DNA of 64,000 nucleotides from JAUSIF01 sp963711595 (GTDB lineage: Bacteria > Pseudomonadota > Alphaproteobacteria > Rhizobiales > Xanthobacteraceae), in contig CAVQER010000005.1 in NCBI GenBank assembly GCA_963711595.1, positions 248,001 to 312,000 on the forward strand. Direction: 5' to 3'. The notes under the pieces are model-generated. The model worked only from the letters and a program-made list of their open reading frames with translations. It searched no databases and had not been told where the DNA came from. Positions within the stretch are counted from its first letter, which is position 1. Each line of letters starts with the position of its first letter. Positions 16,661 through 26,121 of the stretch are shown one piece after another. A program made the translations under genes and the position numbers.

Positions 16661-17895
16661 TGGCGAAAGTCACGCTCGCCGACATCCAGGCCGCGCAGCG
16701 CGTCATCGCTAGTCAGGTCTTGCGCACGCCAAGCCTTTATTCACCGCGCCTCTCCGCACTCACGGGCGCTGAGGTGTGCATCAAGTACGAAAATCTGCAG
16801 GCCACCGGCAGCTTCAAGGAGCGCGGGGCCTTCAACAAATTGTCCAGTCTGGACGACGCCGAGCGCAAGCGCGGCGTCGTCGCCATGTCGGCAGGCAATC
16901 ACGCGCAGGCGGTGGCCTATCACGCGAAGCGTCTCGGCATCGCCGCGACGATCGTGATGCCTGAGCCAACACCGTTTGTGAAAATTGCCGCAACCGAAGC
17001 GCACGGCGCTCGCGTCGTACTATTTGGCGAGACGATCACGGAAGCCGAAACGCGTGCGATGAAGTTCGTTTCGGACGACGGGCTGGTGCTTGCGCATCCG
17101 TATGACGACCCGAAAGTCATCGCGGGCCAAGGGACAATCGGCATCGAGTTGCTCGAGGACGATCCCGAACTCGATGTGGTGGTAATTCCGATCGGCGGCG
17201 GCGGACTTATCTCGGGTATCGCAACCGCGCTCAAGGCCATGAAGCCGCAGATCGAGGTGCTCGGCGTCGAGGCCGCGTTGTTTCCCTCGATGTGGAATGC
17301 CCTGCACGGCGAGCAACGGCCGTGCGCCGGAACTACGATTGCCGAGGGAATCGCGGTCAAGAATGTCGGCAAGCTGGCCTTGCCCATCGTCAAGAGCCTC
17401 GTCTCCGACATTGTCCTCGCCAGCGAGGCCCACCTTGAGCGCGCGGTGAATGCGTTTCTGACCCTGCAGAAAACGATGGCCGAGGGTGCGGGCGCCGCCG
17501 GCCTTGCGGCTCTCCTTGCCGAGCCGGATCGTTTCCACCGCCGGCGCGTGGGTATCGTCGTGTGTGGAGGCAATATCGATCCGCGCGTCGCCGCATCCAT
17601 CATGGTGCGTGAGCTTGAGCGCGACGACCGGATCGTGAGTTACCGGATTTCGATCCAGGATCGGCCGGGAACACTGGGCGCGATCGCGACACTGCTTGGG
17701 AAGCTCGGCGCCAACATTCTGGAGGTGCATCACCGCCGCTTGTTCCTGGACATGCCGGCGCGTGGCGCACGCCTCGACGTAACCGTCGAGACACGCGATC
17801 GCAGCCACGCGGAATCCATCGAACGCAAGCTCGCCTTGGAAGGTTATTCGGTCGAGCGGATCGATACCGGCGCGGGCGGGTTTGAACCTGTATGA
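16657..17895 (+). CDS. Threonine ammonia-lyase (threonine dehydratase) with C-terminal ACT domain
   Basis: PLP enzyme converting threonine to 2-oxobutyrate and ammonia, about 412 aa. Signatures: the PLP lysine in ATGSFKERGAFNKL (about residue 53), SAGNHAQAVAYHAKRLG, and the phosphate-binding glycine loop PIGGGGLISG. A single ACT-like domain closes the protein (DRPGTLGAIATLLGKLGANILEVHH). This length and single ACT domain fit the catabolic/biodegradative-like group better than long biosynthetic IlvA. The ATG at 16657 (or 16660) overlaps the hemB stop; the longer open frame upstream is inside hemB and not real. Confidence 0.92.
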   Translation: MMAKVTLADIQAAQRVIASQVLRTPSLYSPRLSALTGAEVCIKYENLQATGSFKERGAFNKLSSLDDAERKRGVVAMSAGNHAQAVAYHAKRLGIAATIVMPEPTPFVKIAATEAHGARVVLFGETITEAETRAMKFVSDDGLVLAHPYDDPKVIAGQGTIGIELLEDDPELDVVVIPIGGGGLISGIATALKAMKPQIEVLGVEAALFPSMWNALHGEQRPCAGTTIAEGIAVKNVGKLALPIVKSLVSDIVLASEAHLERAVNAFLTLQKTMAEGAGAAGLAALLAEPDRFHRRRVGIVVCGGNIDPRVAASIMVRELERDDRIVSYRISIQDRPGTLGAIATLLGKLGANILEVHHRRLFLDMPARGARLDVTVETRDRSHAESIERKLALEGYSVERIDTGAGGFEPV

Positions 17896-17913
17896 TCCGA
17901 GAGCGAGGATGCG

Positions 17914-18426
17914 ATGTCTGAATTTCCGCGTTCCACCGACCCGCTGTCATACGCTTATAACCCGGACCGCAATCCGGAATACTTCGAGGGCGTACTTTCA
18001 CGCCGCGTGATCGCGTTCTTCATCGATGCAGTGATCGTCGTCGGTCCGATCGTCCTGCTCGCCCTGTTCATATTCGTATTCGGACTGATCACACTCGGGA
18101 TTGGATGGCTCCTGTTCTGGCTCCTCTCGCCGATCTTTGTGATCTGGGCCGTTCTCTACGCCGGCACCACGCTCGGCTCGCCGCAATCCGCAACCATCGG
18201 TATGCGGTCCATGGATCTGGAGATGCGGATTTGGAACGGCTCGAAGATGTATTTCCTGCTGGGCGCGGTGCATGTGATCTTTTTCTGGGTGTTGACCACG
18301 ACCCTGACGCCGTTCGTGCTCCTGATCGGCCTCCTCAACCGGCGGCACCGCCTTCTGCACGACTTCCTCACCGGAACCATGGTGATCAACAACGAGCGCC
18401 GGGCCGCGTCGCTCCGCCGCAAGTGA
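17914..18426 (+). CDS. RDD-family membrane protein
   Basis: 170 aa. The RDD signature arginine and aspartate are in SRRVIAFFIDAVIVVGPIVLL, with three to four membrane helices (FIFVFGLITLGIGWLLFWLLSPIFV; FLLGAVHVIFFWVLTTTLTPFVLLIGLL). It ends with NRRHRLLHDFLTGTMVI, conserved in the family. RDD proteins are poorly defined; some have been linked to ion transport or antiport. It follows the threonine ammonia-lyase by 18 bases and may be co-transcribed with it. Confidence 0.85.
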   Translation: MSEFPRSTDPLSYAYNPDRNPEYFEGVLSRRVIAFFIDAVIVVGPIVLLALFIFVFGLITLGIGWLLFWLLSPIFVIWAVLYAGTTLGSPQSATIGMRSMDLEMRIWNGSKMYFLLGAVHVIFFWVLTTTLTPFVLLIGLLNRRHRLLHDFLTGTMVINNERRAASLRRK

Positions 18427-18499
18427 GTGCCGTTCGCCGCCCCTTTGACGGAAGCCGGCAGGCGCGCAATGCTATGCCGCGAATCTGGACGATCGGCCC

Positions 18500-19249
18500 G
18501 TGACTCAGCAGCCGCGCGACACGCCCCAGTTCTTTCTGACCAGTCCTTCGCCCTGCCCGTATCTGCACGGCAAGCAGGAGCGGAAGGTGTTCACCCATCT
18601 CGTGGGCGAGCGCGCGGCCTCCGTGAATGATCTTCTCACGCACGGAGGGTTTCGCCGCTCACAGTCGATCGCGTACCGTCCGGCGTGCGAAGCGTGTCGG
18701 GCTTGCGTGTCAGTTCGCGTGCTTGCGCGCGAGTTCCGGCAAACCCGAACCTTTCGCCGCGTAACCGCGACGAACCGCGATCTGGTCGGTCATGATCGGA
18801 CGCCGGTTCCGACCGCCGAGCAGTATTCCTTGTTCCGCGCCTATCTCGATGCGCGCCACGCCGACGGCGGTATGGTCGATATGAGCGTGCTCGATTACTC
18901 CATGATGGTGGAAGACAGCCACGTCCGCACGAAGTTGATCGAGTATCGCCGCCGCGGTCCCGACAGCCGCATCAATGGCCGCGGCGATGGCCCGCTGGTT
19001 GCCGTCGCGTTGACGGACGTGCTCTCGGACGGCCTGTCGATGGTCTATTCGTTTTACGACCCCGATCAGCGAAGCCGCTCGCTCGGAACCCACATCATTC
19101 TCGACCACATCGCTCGGGCGCGCGCGATGGGCCTTCTCTACGTTTATCTGGGCTACTGGGTCTCCGGTTCACCCAAAATGGACTACAAGCGGCGGTTCCT
19201 GCCGCAGGAACGGCTCGCCCATGACGGCTGGGCCCGCATTGAAGTCTGA
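18500..19249 (+). CDS. bpt: Aspartate/glutamate leucyltransferase (bacterial N-end rule)
   Basis: Transfers leucine from Leu-tRNA to proteins with N-terminal Asp or Glu, marking them for ClpS/ClpAP degradation. The 249 aa protein has the ATE N-terminal domain (FFLTSPSPCPYLHGKQERKVF, then ACEACRACVSVRV with its cysteine cluster). The C-terminal GNAT-like domain reads YSFYDPDQRSRSLGTHIILDHI and YLGYWVSGSPKMDYKRRF. It uses a GTG start at 18500. Normal length. It stands alone on the plus strand between the RDD gene and a small ORF. Confidence 0.92.
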   Translation: MTQQPRDTPQFFLTSPSPCPYLHGKQERKVFTHLVGERAASVNDLLTHGGFRRSQSIAYRPACEACRACVSVRVLAREFRQTRTFRRVTATNRDLVGHDRTPVPTAEQYSLFRAYLDARHADGGMVDMSVLDYSMMVEDSHVRTKLIEYRRRGPDSRINGRGDGPLVAVALTDVLSDGLSMVYSFYDPDQRSRSLGTHIILDHIARARAMGLLYVYLGYWVSGSPKMDYKRRFLPQERLAHDGWARIEV

Positions 19250-19309
19250 TCCTGCAGTTCCGCGGGAACCACTCCGCGAAGCGGACGTTAAGACGACCGG
19301 AGCATCCCC

Positions 19310-19441
19310 ATGCGCCGGTTCCTTCTCACTCTCGCCATCTCCGCTGCGATCTTGATCGCGGGCGCGCTCGTTCCCGATCGGCTTGAGTCCAATCCGTTTA
19401 AGCTCCTGACTCCGCACGTGGATTTCACGCGGCTAGTCTGA
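19310..19441 (+). CDS. Possible 43-residue single-helix membrane peptide
   Basis: ATG at 19310, TGA ending at 19441. The product starts MRRFLLTLAISAAILIAGALVPD, a positively charged start and one hydrophobic helix, then continues LESNPFKLLTPHVDFTRLV. CGGAG lies about eleven bases upstream. It fills most of the 294-base gap between bpt and the MBOAT gene. Secreted or membrane-anchored; function unknown. I could not test conservation, so it may be a chance frame. Confidence 0.4.
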   Translation: MRRFLLTLAISAAILIAGALVPDRLESNPFKLLTPHVDFTRLV

Positions 19442-19543
19442 CCCCGGACGATAGACGGGCGATATCCCCTAAGCTATTGGATTTCGCGCATCGATCACGC
19501 GTCCGCTTAGCGGAGCGGCGATGCGGCGTGGGGCGTTCGGGGA

Positions 19544-20962
19544 ATGCTGTTCTACGAGCCGTTCTTTGCGCTGTTCGTCGCGCCGGCTTTCTACGGCCTT
19601 TACCTCATCATCAACGACCGCGCGCTTGCCAAAAAGTGGGCGCTGATCGTTGCCAGCGTTGCGTTCTACACGTGGGGCGAGCCGCTCTTCGTGCCCGTGG
19701 TGATCATCTCGACGGCGATCGACTACGCGCTTTCCCAGCGTATTGCGCTAGCCTCGGGTGAAGCGACGCGACGCACGCTCGTTACGATCGGAATTGCACT
19801 CAATCTCGGAATCCTCGTCTTCTACAAATACGTCGGCTTCATCGCCGCGAACCTCAACCTCCTGCTCGAGCCGGTGGCCAATGTGCATGTCCCGGTTCTG
19901 CAGCTTGCCTTGCCGATCGGCGTCTCGTTCGTGGTGTTCGAGAAGATCTCCTATCTCGTCGACGTTTATCGCGGCACGACAAAGCCGGCACGGACGTTCC
20001 TCGACTACTCCCTGTTCGTGTTCCTGTTTCCCAAGCTCCTGGCCGGCCCGATCCTCAAATATCACGAGATGGCGAACCAATTCGCCGACCCCGCAAGAGT
20101 GGGCTGGAGCGATTTCTCCGAAGGTTTCGTGCGAACCGCGCGCGGCATGATCAAGAAGATCCTGATCGCCGATCCGCTTGGCGCATTCGCCGACCGCGTG
20201 TTCGCGGCCGATGCCTCTACGCTCTCTGCCACAGATGCCGCCGTCGGTCTCGTGTGCTTTGCACTTCAGATCTATTTCGATTTTTCCGCGTACTCGGACA
20301 TGGCGATCGGCATCGCACGCACGCTCGGATTCCAGCTGCGCGAAAACTTCAACATGCCCTACGTCTCGCGCTCGCTCACGGAGTTCTGGCATCGTTGGCA
20401 CATCTCCCTCGCCACCTGGATCCGCGACTACCTGTACATTCCGCTCGGTGGCAACCGGCGCGGCGAGTACCGCACCTATGTCAACCTTTGGATTTGCTTC
20501 CTCGCCTCCGGGATCTGGCACGGTGCGAGCTGGAACTTCGTGTTGTGGGGCGCCTACAACGGCCTCTTCCTGACGTTGGACCGGATGTTCCTGCTCAGCT
20601 GGCTCGAGCGCGCCGGAAATCTGGTCGCAACCGTCATCACGCTCGTCATCGTCACCTTTGGCTGGGCGATTTTCCGTACAGCGTCCGTCGAGCATTTGGC
20701 GTCCTTCACCGCCGCACTTGGCGGTCTGTCGAGGACAATCACCGATGTCGACATGCAGTTGGACGTGCCGCTGACGCTCACAGTTGGTCTGTTCCTGTGC
20801 CTTCTGCCTGCGACACCTCTATTCGCGCCGTTGCAGCGCCTTTACAACCAAAGCGAACTCTTGCGCGGCCTCGCGGCCGTCACGATTCTGCTGCTGTGGG
20901 TGCTCGCCTGCGGCCGCGCGTTCGCTGTGCCCTTCAAGCCCTTCATCTATTTCCGGTTCTAA
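19544..20962 (+). CDS. MBOAT-family O-acyltransferase (AlgI-like)
   Basis: 472 aa polytopic membrane protein. It passes acetyl groups across the inner membrane for polysaccharide O-acetylation. MBOAT features: PIGVSFVVFEKISYLVDVYRG, FDFSAYSDMAIGIARTLGF, FNMPYVSRSLTEFWHRWHISLATWIRDYLYIPLGG and the active-site histidine in ASGIWHGASWNFVLWG. The stop at 20962 is one base before the start of the AlgX/AlgJ-like partner, so the two are a transcriptional unit. No polymerase or glycosyltransferase lies beside them, so the acceptor polymer is unknown. Confidence 0.92.
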   Translation: MLFYEPFFALFVAPAFYGLYLIINDRALAKKWALIVASVAFYTWGEPLFVPVVIISTAIDYALSQRIALASGEATRRTLVTIGIALNLGILVFYKYVGFIAANLNLLLEPVANVHVPVLQLALPIGVSFVVFEKISYLVDVYRGTTKPARTFLDYSLFVFLFPKLLAGPILKYHEMANQFADPARVGWSDFSEGFVRTARGMIKKILIADPLGAFADRVFAADASTLSATDAAVGLVCFALQIYFDFSAYSDMAIGIARTLGFQLRENFNMPYVSRSLTEFWHRWHISLATWIRDYLYIPLGGNRRGEYRTYVNLWICFLASGIWHGASWNFVLWGAYNGLFLTLDRMFLLSWLERAGNLVATVITLVIVTFGWAIFRTASVEHLASFTAALGGLSRTITDVDMQLDVPLTLTVGLFLCLLPATPLFAPLQRLYNQSELLRGLAAVTILLLWVLACGRAFAVPFKPFIYFRF

Positions 20963-20963
20963 G

Positions 20964-22166
20964 ATGAGCACTTCCGCATCCAACCTCTCTTCTGCAAAGC
21001 GGCTGCGCCTTCTGGTGATTTCACTGCTGTTTCTGCTACCGGCGCTCACGATTTGGAACACCGTGGCTGCGACCTACGCACCGAAGCTCAGAATCGATAT
21101 CGGCCAGCGGTTGAAAGGCGTAACGGTGCCGAAAGAGCCGCTGGAATGGAGCATACAATCATTCGCTGACGGCAGATTGCAGAAGGCAATCACGGACTTG
21201 GTCACCGAGGCGTTCCCTGTGCGGCCCGTCCTCATTCGCTTGAGCAACAGTTTTCGGAAGCGGCTTTTTGGTCTTTACGGCGCGCCGGGCGTCATAGCCG
21301 GCGAGGACGGGCATTTGATCGAGCAGGCCTATCTTCACGAGTATTGCCGTCGTGACGTCGAAGACCTGCGGACCAGGGCCGCTGAATGGCTCCCCAAGCT
21401 CAAAGAGCTGCAAAACCTCTACACCGCCAACGGTCGCCAACTGATCTATCTGACGACTCCCTCCAAGGCGGCGCATCTGCCAGAAAAATTCATGGGTCAC
21501 GTGACTTGCAACAGCAAGGACTACGACCGGCGTGAATACTTGCCCGCCTATCATCAAATGCTTCTTGCCGCCGACATCAGGATGGTCGATGCGGCGACCC
21601 TCACGCACAGCCTGAAGGGCCGCTACGAAGTCGATCTGTTTCCGATCGGGGGCGTGCATTGGAACCAGCTCGGCGTCGCACACGCAGCCGACGCCATACT
21701 TGCCGAGCTCAACCGCGAAGCCGGCCGCGAAATCGCGCCACGTCTTTCCTGGACATATGAAATCACCGATAGGCCAGGCGGAACCGACACTGATCTCATC
21801 GACGTGGTCAATGTATTGTTCGCGCGTCCGCGCTATCCAGTGCCAAAATTGAAATTTCAATCAACCAAGCCGTGCTCGGAGTGGCCCGCTGCTCGTCTCA
21901 AGGTGGCGTTGATCGGTGGCAGCTTTGTCCACGACGTCGCACGGATACTGATCGCACAAGGATGTCTGCACGGCCTCTATTCGTACGGCTATCTCGTCGG
22001 CACCGTACGCGGCGGGGAGCGATACGACACTGTGAAGGACCAGGCGTCGCCAACCGAAATCCTGGCGTTGCGGGAAGTCGACATAGTCATCCTCGAAGAA
22101 AACGAAGCCGTGCTTCCCGGAATGAAGCATTCTCGGGAATTTCGTCGCACCATCCTTGGCAACTAG
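20964..22166 (+). CDS. AlgX/AlgJ-like SGNH-fold acetyltransferase, MBOAT partner
   Basis: About 400 aa: one N-terminal membrane anchor (RLRLLVISLLFLLPALTIWN) and a periplasmic domain. It has LFGLYGAPGVIAGEDGHLI (AlgJ/AlgX start of the catalytic domain), LIYLTTPSKAAHLP, GGVHWNQLGVAHAADAI (the catalytic Asp/His region) and ALIGGSFVHDVARIL (nucleophile Ser). It would accept acetyl from the MBOAT protein encoded one base upstream and move it to a sugar. I chose ATG 20964, directly after the MBOAT stop; the earlier open frame lies inside that gene. Confidence 0.85.
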   Translation: MSTSASNLSSAKRLRLLVISLLFLLPALTIWNTVAATYAPKLRIDIGQRLKGVTVPKEPLEWSIQSFADGRLQKAITDLVTEAFPVRPVLIRLSNSFRKRLFGLYGAPGVIAGEDGHLIEQAYLHEYCRRDVEDLRTRAAEWLPKLKELQNLYTANGRQLIYLTTPSKAAHLPEKFMGHVTCNSKDYDRREYLPAYHQMLLAADIRMVDAATLTHSLKGRYEVDLFPIGGVHWNQLGVAHAADAILAELNREAGREIAPRLSWTYEITDRPGGTDTDLIDVVNVLFARPRYPVPKLKFQSTKPCSEWPAARLKVALIGGSFVHDVARILIAQGCLHGLYSYGYLVGTVRGGERYDTVKDQASPTEILALREVDIVILEENEAVLPGMKHSREFRRTILGN

Positions 22167-22169
22167 CGA

Positions 22170-24425
22170 TCAGCGAAATCGGTTCGACTTCGGAAAACCT
22201 TTCGGCGCGAGGCGCCCTGCATCCGCGCGTTTGCCGCGCCACTCGGCTATCTCTTTCTTGTCGAGGGTGAACATGCGCCCTGCCCCGTCCGCCCAGCTCA
22301 TGCCGGCCGCGAGGTCAAACACCTTCACGTCGGATAGCCCGCCATCCTTGTAGCGTTGCAGCCGTACGCCACGGCCGCGGCCCATCTCCGGTAGCTCCGC
22401 CAACGGGAACAGCACCATCTTGCGGTTTTCGCCGATCACTGCGACCGTATCGCCGTCGACGAGCGAGACCGCTGCGGCCTTGTCCGGAGCCTTCACGTTC
22501 AACACTTGCTTGCCCTTGCGCGTAGTCCCGAGAACGTCGTTCTCGTTGACGACGAACCCGTTGCCCCCACGTGAGGCGACAAGCAATTTGCGCTTCCCTA
22601 CGTAAGCAAAGACGTCGACCACGTCCGTGGTCTGATCCATATCGGCGTACATCCTGATCGGCTCGCCGTGACCGCGGCCTCCAGGCAGCCTGGAAGCTTC
22701 GATCGTGTAGAATTGGCCGTTCGTTGCGAACACGAGGATTTTCGCCGTCGTCTCCGTGAAGAACGAATGGTCCTGCGCGTCGTCCCCTTTGAACGTGAGT
22801 CCCGCGAGGTCCTCCTGATGGCCGCGCAGAGCACGAATCCAGCCCTTTTGTGACACGACAATCGTGACCGGCTCGCGCTCGACCATGGCCTGGCTGACCG
22901 CTTCCGTAATCTGCTCGTCCGGCGCCTTGTCGAAGGTCGTGCGCCGGCGGCCGAGCGCGGTGGTAGGACCATAGGTCTCCCGCACCGTCTTGATCTCGGT
23001 GCCGATCTGCTTCCACTGACGGGCGGGCGAATTGATCAGCTTTTGCAGGTCGCTCTGCTCCGCGGTGAGCGCTTTGTGCTCACGCTTGATCTCCATCTCC
23101 TCGAGCTTGCGGAGATTGCGGAGGCGCATGTTGAGGATCGCGTCCGCCTGCACGTCCGTGAGCTTGAAACGCCTCATCAAGACGGGTTTCGGCTCGTCCT
23201 CATTTCGGATGATCTTGATTACCGCGTCGAGATTGAGATAGGCGACGAGAAATCCGCCGAGCACCTCGAGACGATGCTTGATCTCGGCAAGCCGGTGGCG
23301 CGTTCGCCGTTGCAGGACCACGCGCCTGTGGTCGAGCCACTCCTTGAGCACCTCGGCAAGGCTCACGACCTTTGGCACCTGGCCGTTCGTGAGCACGTTG
23401 AGATTGAGCGGGAAGCGATTCTCCAGTTCCGTGGACTTGAACAGCTGCTCCATCATCACTGCCGGATCGACGCCGCGCGAGCGCGGCTCAAGCACGACCC
23501 GCACCAGCTCGGTCGACTCGTCGCGCACGTCGGCGACCAGAGGCAGTTTTCTTTCGGTGATGAGCTCCGCGATCTTCTCGATTAGCCGAGACTTCGGAAC
23601 GAGATACGGAATTTCGGTGACGACCGCGACCCAGGTCCCGTGTCCTGTCTTTTCCTGGTGCCAACGGGCGCGTACGCGAAACGACCCGCGGCCGGTGTTG
23701 TATGCTTCGCGGATCGTCGCCTTGTCGTCGACGATCACGCCGCCCGTCGGGAAATCCGGCCCTTTGACGAACTTCAGCAACTCGGTCGTCTTGGCGCTCG
23801 GCTTTTCGATGAGGTGCAGCGCAGCGTCGAGCAGCTCCGCCGCGTTGTGCGGCGGGATCGATGTCGCCATGCCGACAGCAATGCCGGTCGAGCCATTGGC
23901 GAGGAGATTCGGGAAGGCCGCCGGCAGCACGACCGGCTCAGTAGCTTGCCCGTCGTAGTTGGCGCGGAAATCGACCGAGTCCTCGTCGATGCCCTCGAGC
24001 AGGAGCCGTGCGGTTTCGGTGAGCCGCGCCTCCGTGTAGCGATAGGCAGCGGCGCTGTCGCCGTCGACATTGCCGAAATTTCCCTGTCCGTCGACCAGCG
24101 GATAGCGCGAGGAAAAGTCCTGCGCGAGGCGTACGAGTGCGTCGTAGATCGCCTGATCCCCGTGCGGATGAAAATTGCCCATTACGTCGCCGACGATCTT
24201 CGCAGACTTCTTGAAAATGCCGCCCGGGTCCAGCCGAAGAAGTCGCATCCCGTACAGGATGCGACGGTGCACCGGTTTCAGCCCGTCGCGCGCGTCCGGC
24301 AGCGCGCGATGCATGATGGTGGAGAGCGCATAGGCGAGATAGCGCTCTTCCAGCGCGTCCTTGAGTTCGACGACCTCAATGCCCTTGTCCGGCTGCGAAG
24401 CCGGGGGAATCACCCGTTTGCCCAT
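22170..24425 (-). CDS. parC: DNA topoisomerase IV subunit A
   Basis: Decatenates sister chromosomes together with ParE. 751 aa, right for ParC. The catalytic tyrosine is in AAYRYTEARLT (about residue 130), with RALPDARDGLKPVHRRILYGM and IYDALVRLAQDFSSRYPLVDGQGNFG upstream. The C-terminal part has the gyrase-type beta-propeller (QVLNVKAPDKAAAVSLV, VIGENRKMVLFPLAELPEMGRGRGVRLQRY). It is three bases after the recO stop and convergent with the AlgX-like gene (3-base gap). Essential, and the frame is intact. Confidence 0.95.
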   Translation of the reverse strand: MGKRVIPPASQPDKGIEVVELKDALEERYLAYALSTIMHRALPDARDGLKPVHRRILYGMRLLRLDPGGIFKKSAKIVGDVMGNFHPHGDQAIYDALVRLAQDFSSRYPLVDGQGNFGNVDGDSAAAYRYTEARLTETARLLLEGIDEDSVDFRANYDGQATEPVVLPAAFPNLLANGSTGIAVGMATSIPPHNAAELLDAALHLIEKPSAKTTELLKFVKGPDFPTGGVIVDDKATIREAYNTGRGSFRVRARWHQEKTGHGTWVAVVTEIPYLVPKSRLIEKIAELITERKLPLVADVRDESTELVRVVLEPRSRGVDPAVMMEQLFKSTELENRFPLNLNVLTNGQVPKVVSLAEVLKEWLDHRRVVLQRRTRHRLAEIKHRLEVLGGFLVAYLNLDAVIKIIRNEDEPKPVLMRRFKLTDVQADAILNMRLRNLRKLEEMEIKREHKALTAEQSDLQKLINSPARQWKQIGTEIKTVRETYGPTTALGRRRTTFDKAPDEQITEAVSQAMVEREPVTIVVSQKGWIRALRGHQEDLAGLTFKGDDAQDHSFFTETTAKILVFATNGQFYTIEASRLPGGRGHGEPIRMYADMDQTTDVVDVFAYVGKRKLLVASRGGNGFVVNENDVLGTTRKGKQVLNVKAPDKAAAVSLVDGDTVAVIGENRKMVLFPLAELPEMGRGRGVRLQRYKDGGLSDVKVFDLAAGMSWADGAGRMFTLDKKEIAEWRGKRADAGRLAPKGFPKSNRFR

Positions 24426-24428
24426 GAA

Positions 24429-25199
24429 TCACCCGTAAACGACGCGCGGAATCGGAACAAGTGGCCGGTTCAGGCTGCAGCCGCTCGAGCCAAGCGCGCC
24501 GAGAAACGCAGCCCGCGCCTCTGGCAGCGAAAGCCCGCGCGGCTCGTACACGCGACGCAACAAGAAGAACTCCGTGAGGGCGAAGCCGGCTGCCACATCG
24601 GCGGCTCCGGCATTCGAGCGATTGCCGTTCAGGAACCCGGGCAATGGCAGTAACTGATCCTTCCAAGGCTCACCCGCCGCTCGTGACACGGCCCTGCCCG
24701 ACTTGGGCGAAACATAGATGAGTTCGTCCGCCTCACCTGTCGCTGCGCATTCGCCGAGATCCAGACCGAAGCCGAGCTCAGCGAGCAACTTCAATTCGAA
24801 GCGCACGAGCAACGGCGCTGCGATCGACGGATCATCTACGTGATCGACGATCAGGCAAAGAGCGTCATAGAGCGCGAGATGCGGATCGCGTTCGGGCAGC
24901 AGCCGCAGCAGCGCTGCCAGCGTCTGCATCGCGTAGCTCGCCGACGCCGACGCCATGAGCCGGTCGGCCCGCAGCGCAGTACCCTCGATCGTGTAGTTGC
25001 CGAGATGCTCGTCGAGCCGGGCGCGCCAAACCGCATGCACGCTGTTACCCGGCTGCAGATAAGGCTTCATGCGACGGGATATCCCGCCGCGCACGAGACC
25101 CAAGTGCCGGCCGTGGGCCGGAGTCATCAGCTCCACGATAGCGCTGGTCTCGCCGTGCCGGCGAACGCCAAGGACAATTCCCTCGTCGACCCATTCCAT
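24429..25199 (-). CDS. recO: DNA repair protein RecO
   Basis: Helps RecA load on SSB-coated single strands in the RecFOR pathway. 256 aa. It starts MEWVDEGIVLGVRRHGETSAIVELMT, the usual OB-fold N-terminus, and has AALLRLLPERDPHLALYDAL and a C-terminal VSRAAGEPWKDQLLPLPGFL. It lies ten bases after era in the rnc-era-recO order typical of proteobacteria. One cysteine (GECAATGEA) remains of the zinc motif seen in some RecO proteins. Confidence 0.93.
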   Translation of the reverse strand: MEWVDEGIVLGVRRHGETSAIVELMTPAHGRHLGLVRGGISRRMKPYLQPGNSVHAVWRARLDEHLGNYTIEGTALRADRLMASASASYAMQTLAALLRLLPERDPHLALYDALCLIVDHVDDPSIAAPLLVRFELKLLAELGFGLDLGECAATGEADELIYVSPKSGRAVSRAAGEPWKDQLLPLPGFLNGNRSNAGAADVAAGFALTEFFLLRRVYEPRGLSLPEARAAFLGALGSSGCSLNRPLVPIPRVVYG

Positions 25200-25209
25200 C
25201 GCTGGACGT

Positions 25210-26121
25210 TCACTCTTTCGGAAACTCCAGGCCGGCTGCGCGATAGCGCTCCGGATCGTTCTCCCAATCTTCGCGCACCTTCACATGCAGGAACAAGTGC
25301 ACCTTGCGATCGAGCGTGGCGACAAGTTCCTTCCTGGCGTCCATGGAAATCGCCTTGATCATCCGTCCGCCTTCGCCGAGTACGATTTTTCGCTGAGTTT
25401 CGCGCTCGACGAATATTGTCTGCTCGATCCGTACTGAACCGTCGCGCAACTCTTTCCACGAATCGGTTTCGACCGTCGATTGGTAGGGCAATTCCTCATG
25501 CAGGCGTAGGTACAGTTTTTCGCGCGTCACTTCGGCCGCCATGAGGCGCTCCGGCAGATCGGAAATCTCATCCGCCGGATAGTGGTGCGGACCAGCCGGA
25601 ACGGCGGCGGCAAAATAGCGAAGCACATCGCCGATGCCGTCGCCCTTCGTAGCCGAGATCATGAAAATGCGTTCGAACTGGGCGGCCTGGTTCAGCGTGT
25701 CGGCCAAGGCGAGCAGGGATTCCTTCGGCACCAAATCTATCTTATTGATAACACACACTTTCTTATGTCCCTGATCCGCGAGCCGGCCGATGATCGTCCG
25801 CGCCTCGTCGTCGAGCCCTTTCCTCGCATCGATCAACACGGCGACCAGGTCCGCATCGCCCGCGCCACTCCATGCCGCCTGAACCATGGCCCGGTCGAGC
25901 CTGCGTCGCGGCGCGAAGATGCCGGGTGTGTCAACGAACACGACCTGCGCCTCGCCGTGCATCGCGATCCCGCGAACCTGACTGCGCGTTGTCTGAACCT
26001 TTGGTGTGACGATCGAGACCTTGGTACCGACGAGCTGATTGACCAGCGTCGACTTGCCGACATTCGGCGCGCCTACCAATGCGACGAAGCCGCATCGCGT
26101 TCCGCTCGAGGCTTCAGACAT
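25210..26121 (-). CDS. era: GTPase Era
   Basis: GTP-binding protein needed for 16S rRNA maturation and 30S assembly. G1 is GAPNVGKST, G2/G3 TTRSQVRGIA and DTPGIF, G4 NKIDLV, G5 SATKGDG. The C-terminal KH domain reads FVERETQRKIVLGEGGRMIKAI. The start ATG at 26121 overlaps the rnc stop (8-base overlap, ATGTCTGA). The frame is open to 26235 but that part is the end of rnc in another frame. About 303 aa. Confidence 0.95.
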   Translation of the reverse strand: MSEASSGTRCGFVALVGAPNVGKSTLVNQLVGTKVSIVTPKVQTTRSQVRGIAMHGEAQVVFVDTPGIFAPRRRLDRAMVQAAWSGAGDADLVAVLIDARKGLDDEARTIIGRLADQGHKKVCVINKIDLVPKESLLALADTLNQAAQFERIFMISATKGDGIGDVLRYFAAAVPAGPHHYPADEISDLPERLMAAEVTREKLYLRLHEELPYQSTVETDSWKELRDGSVRIEQTIFVERETQRKIVLGEGGRMIKAISMDARKELVATLDRKVHLFLHVKVREDWENDPERYRAAGLEFPKE

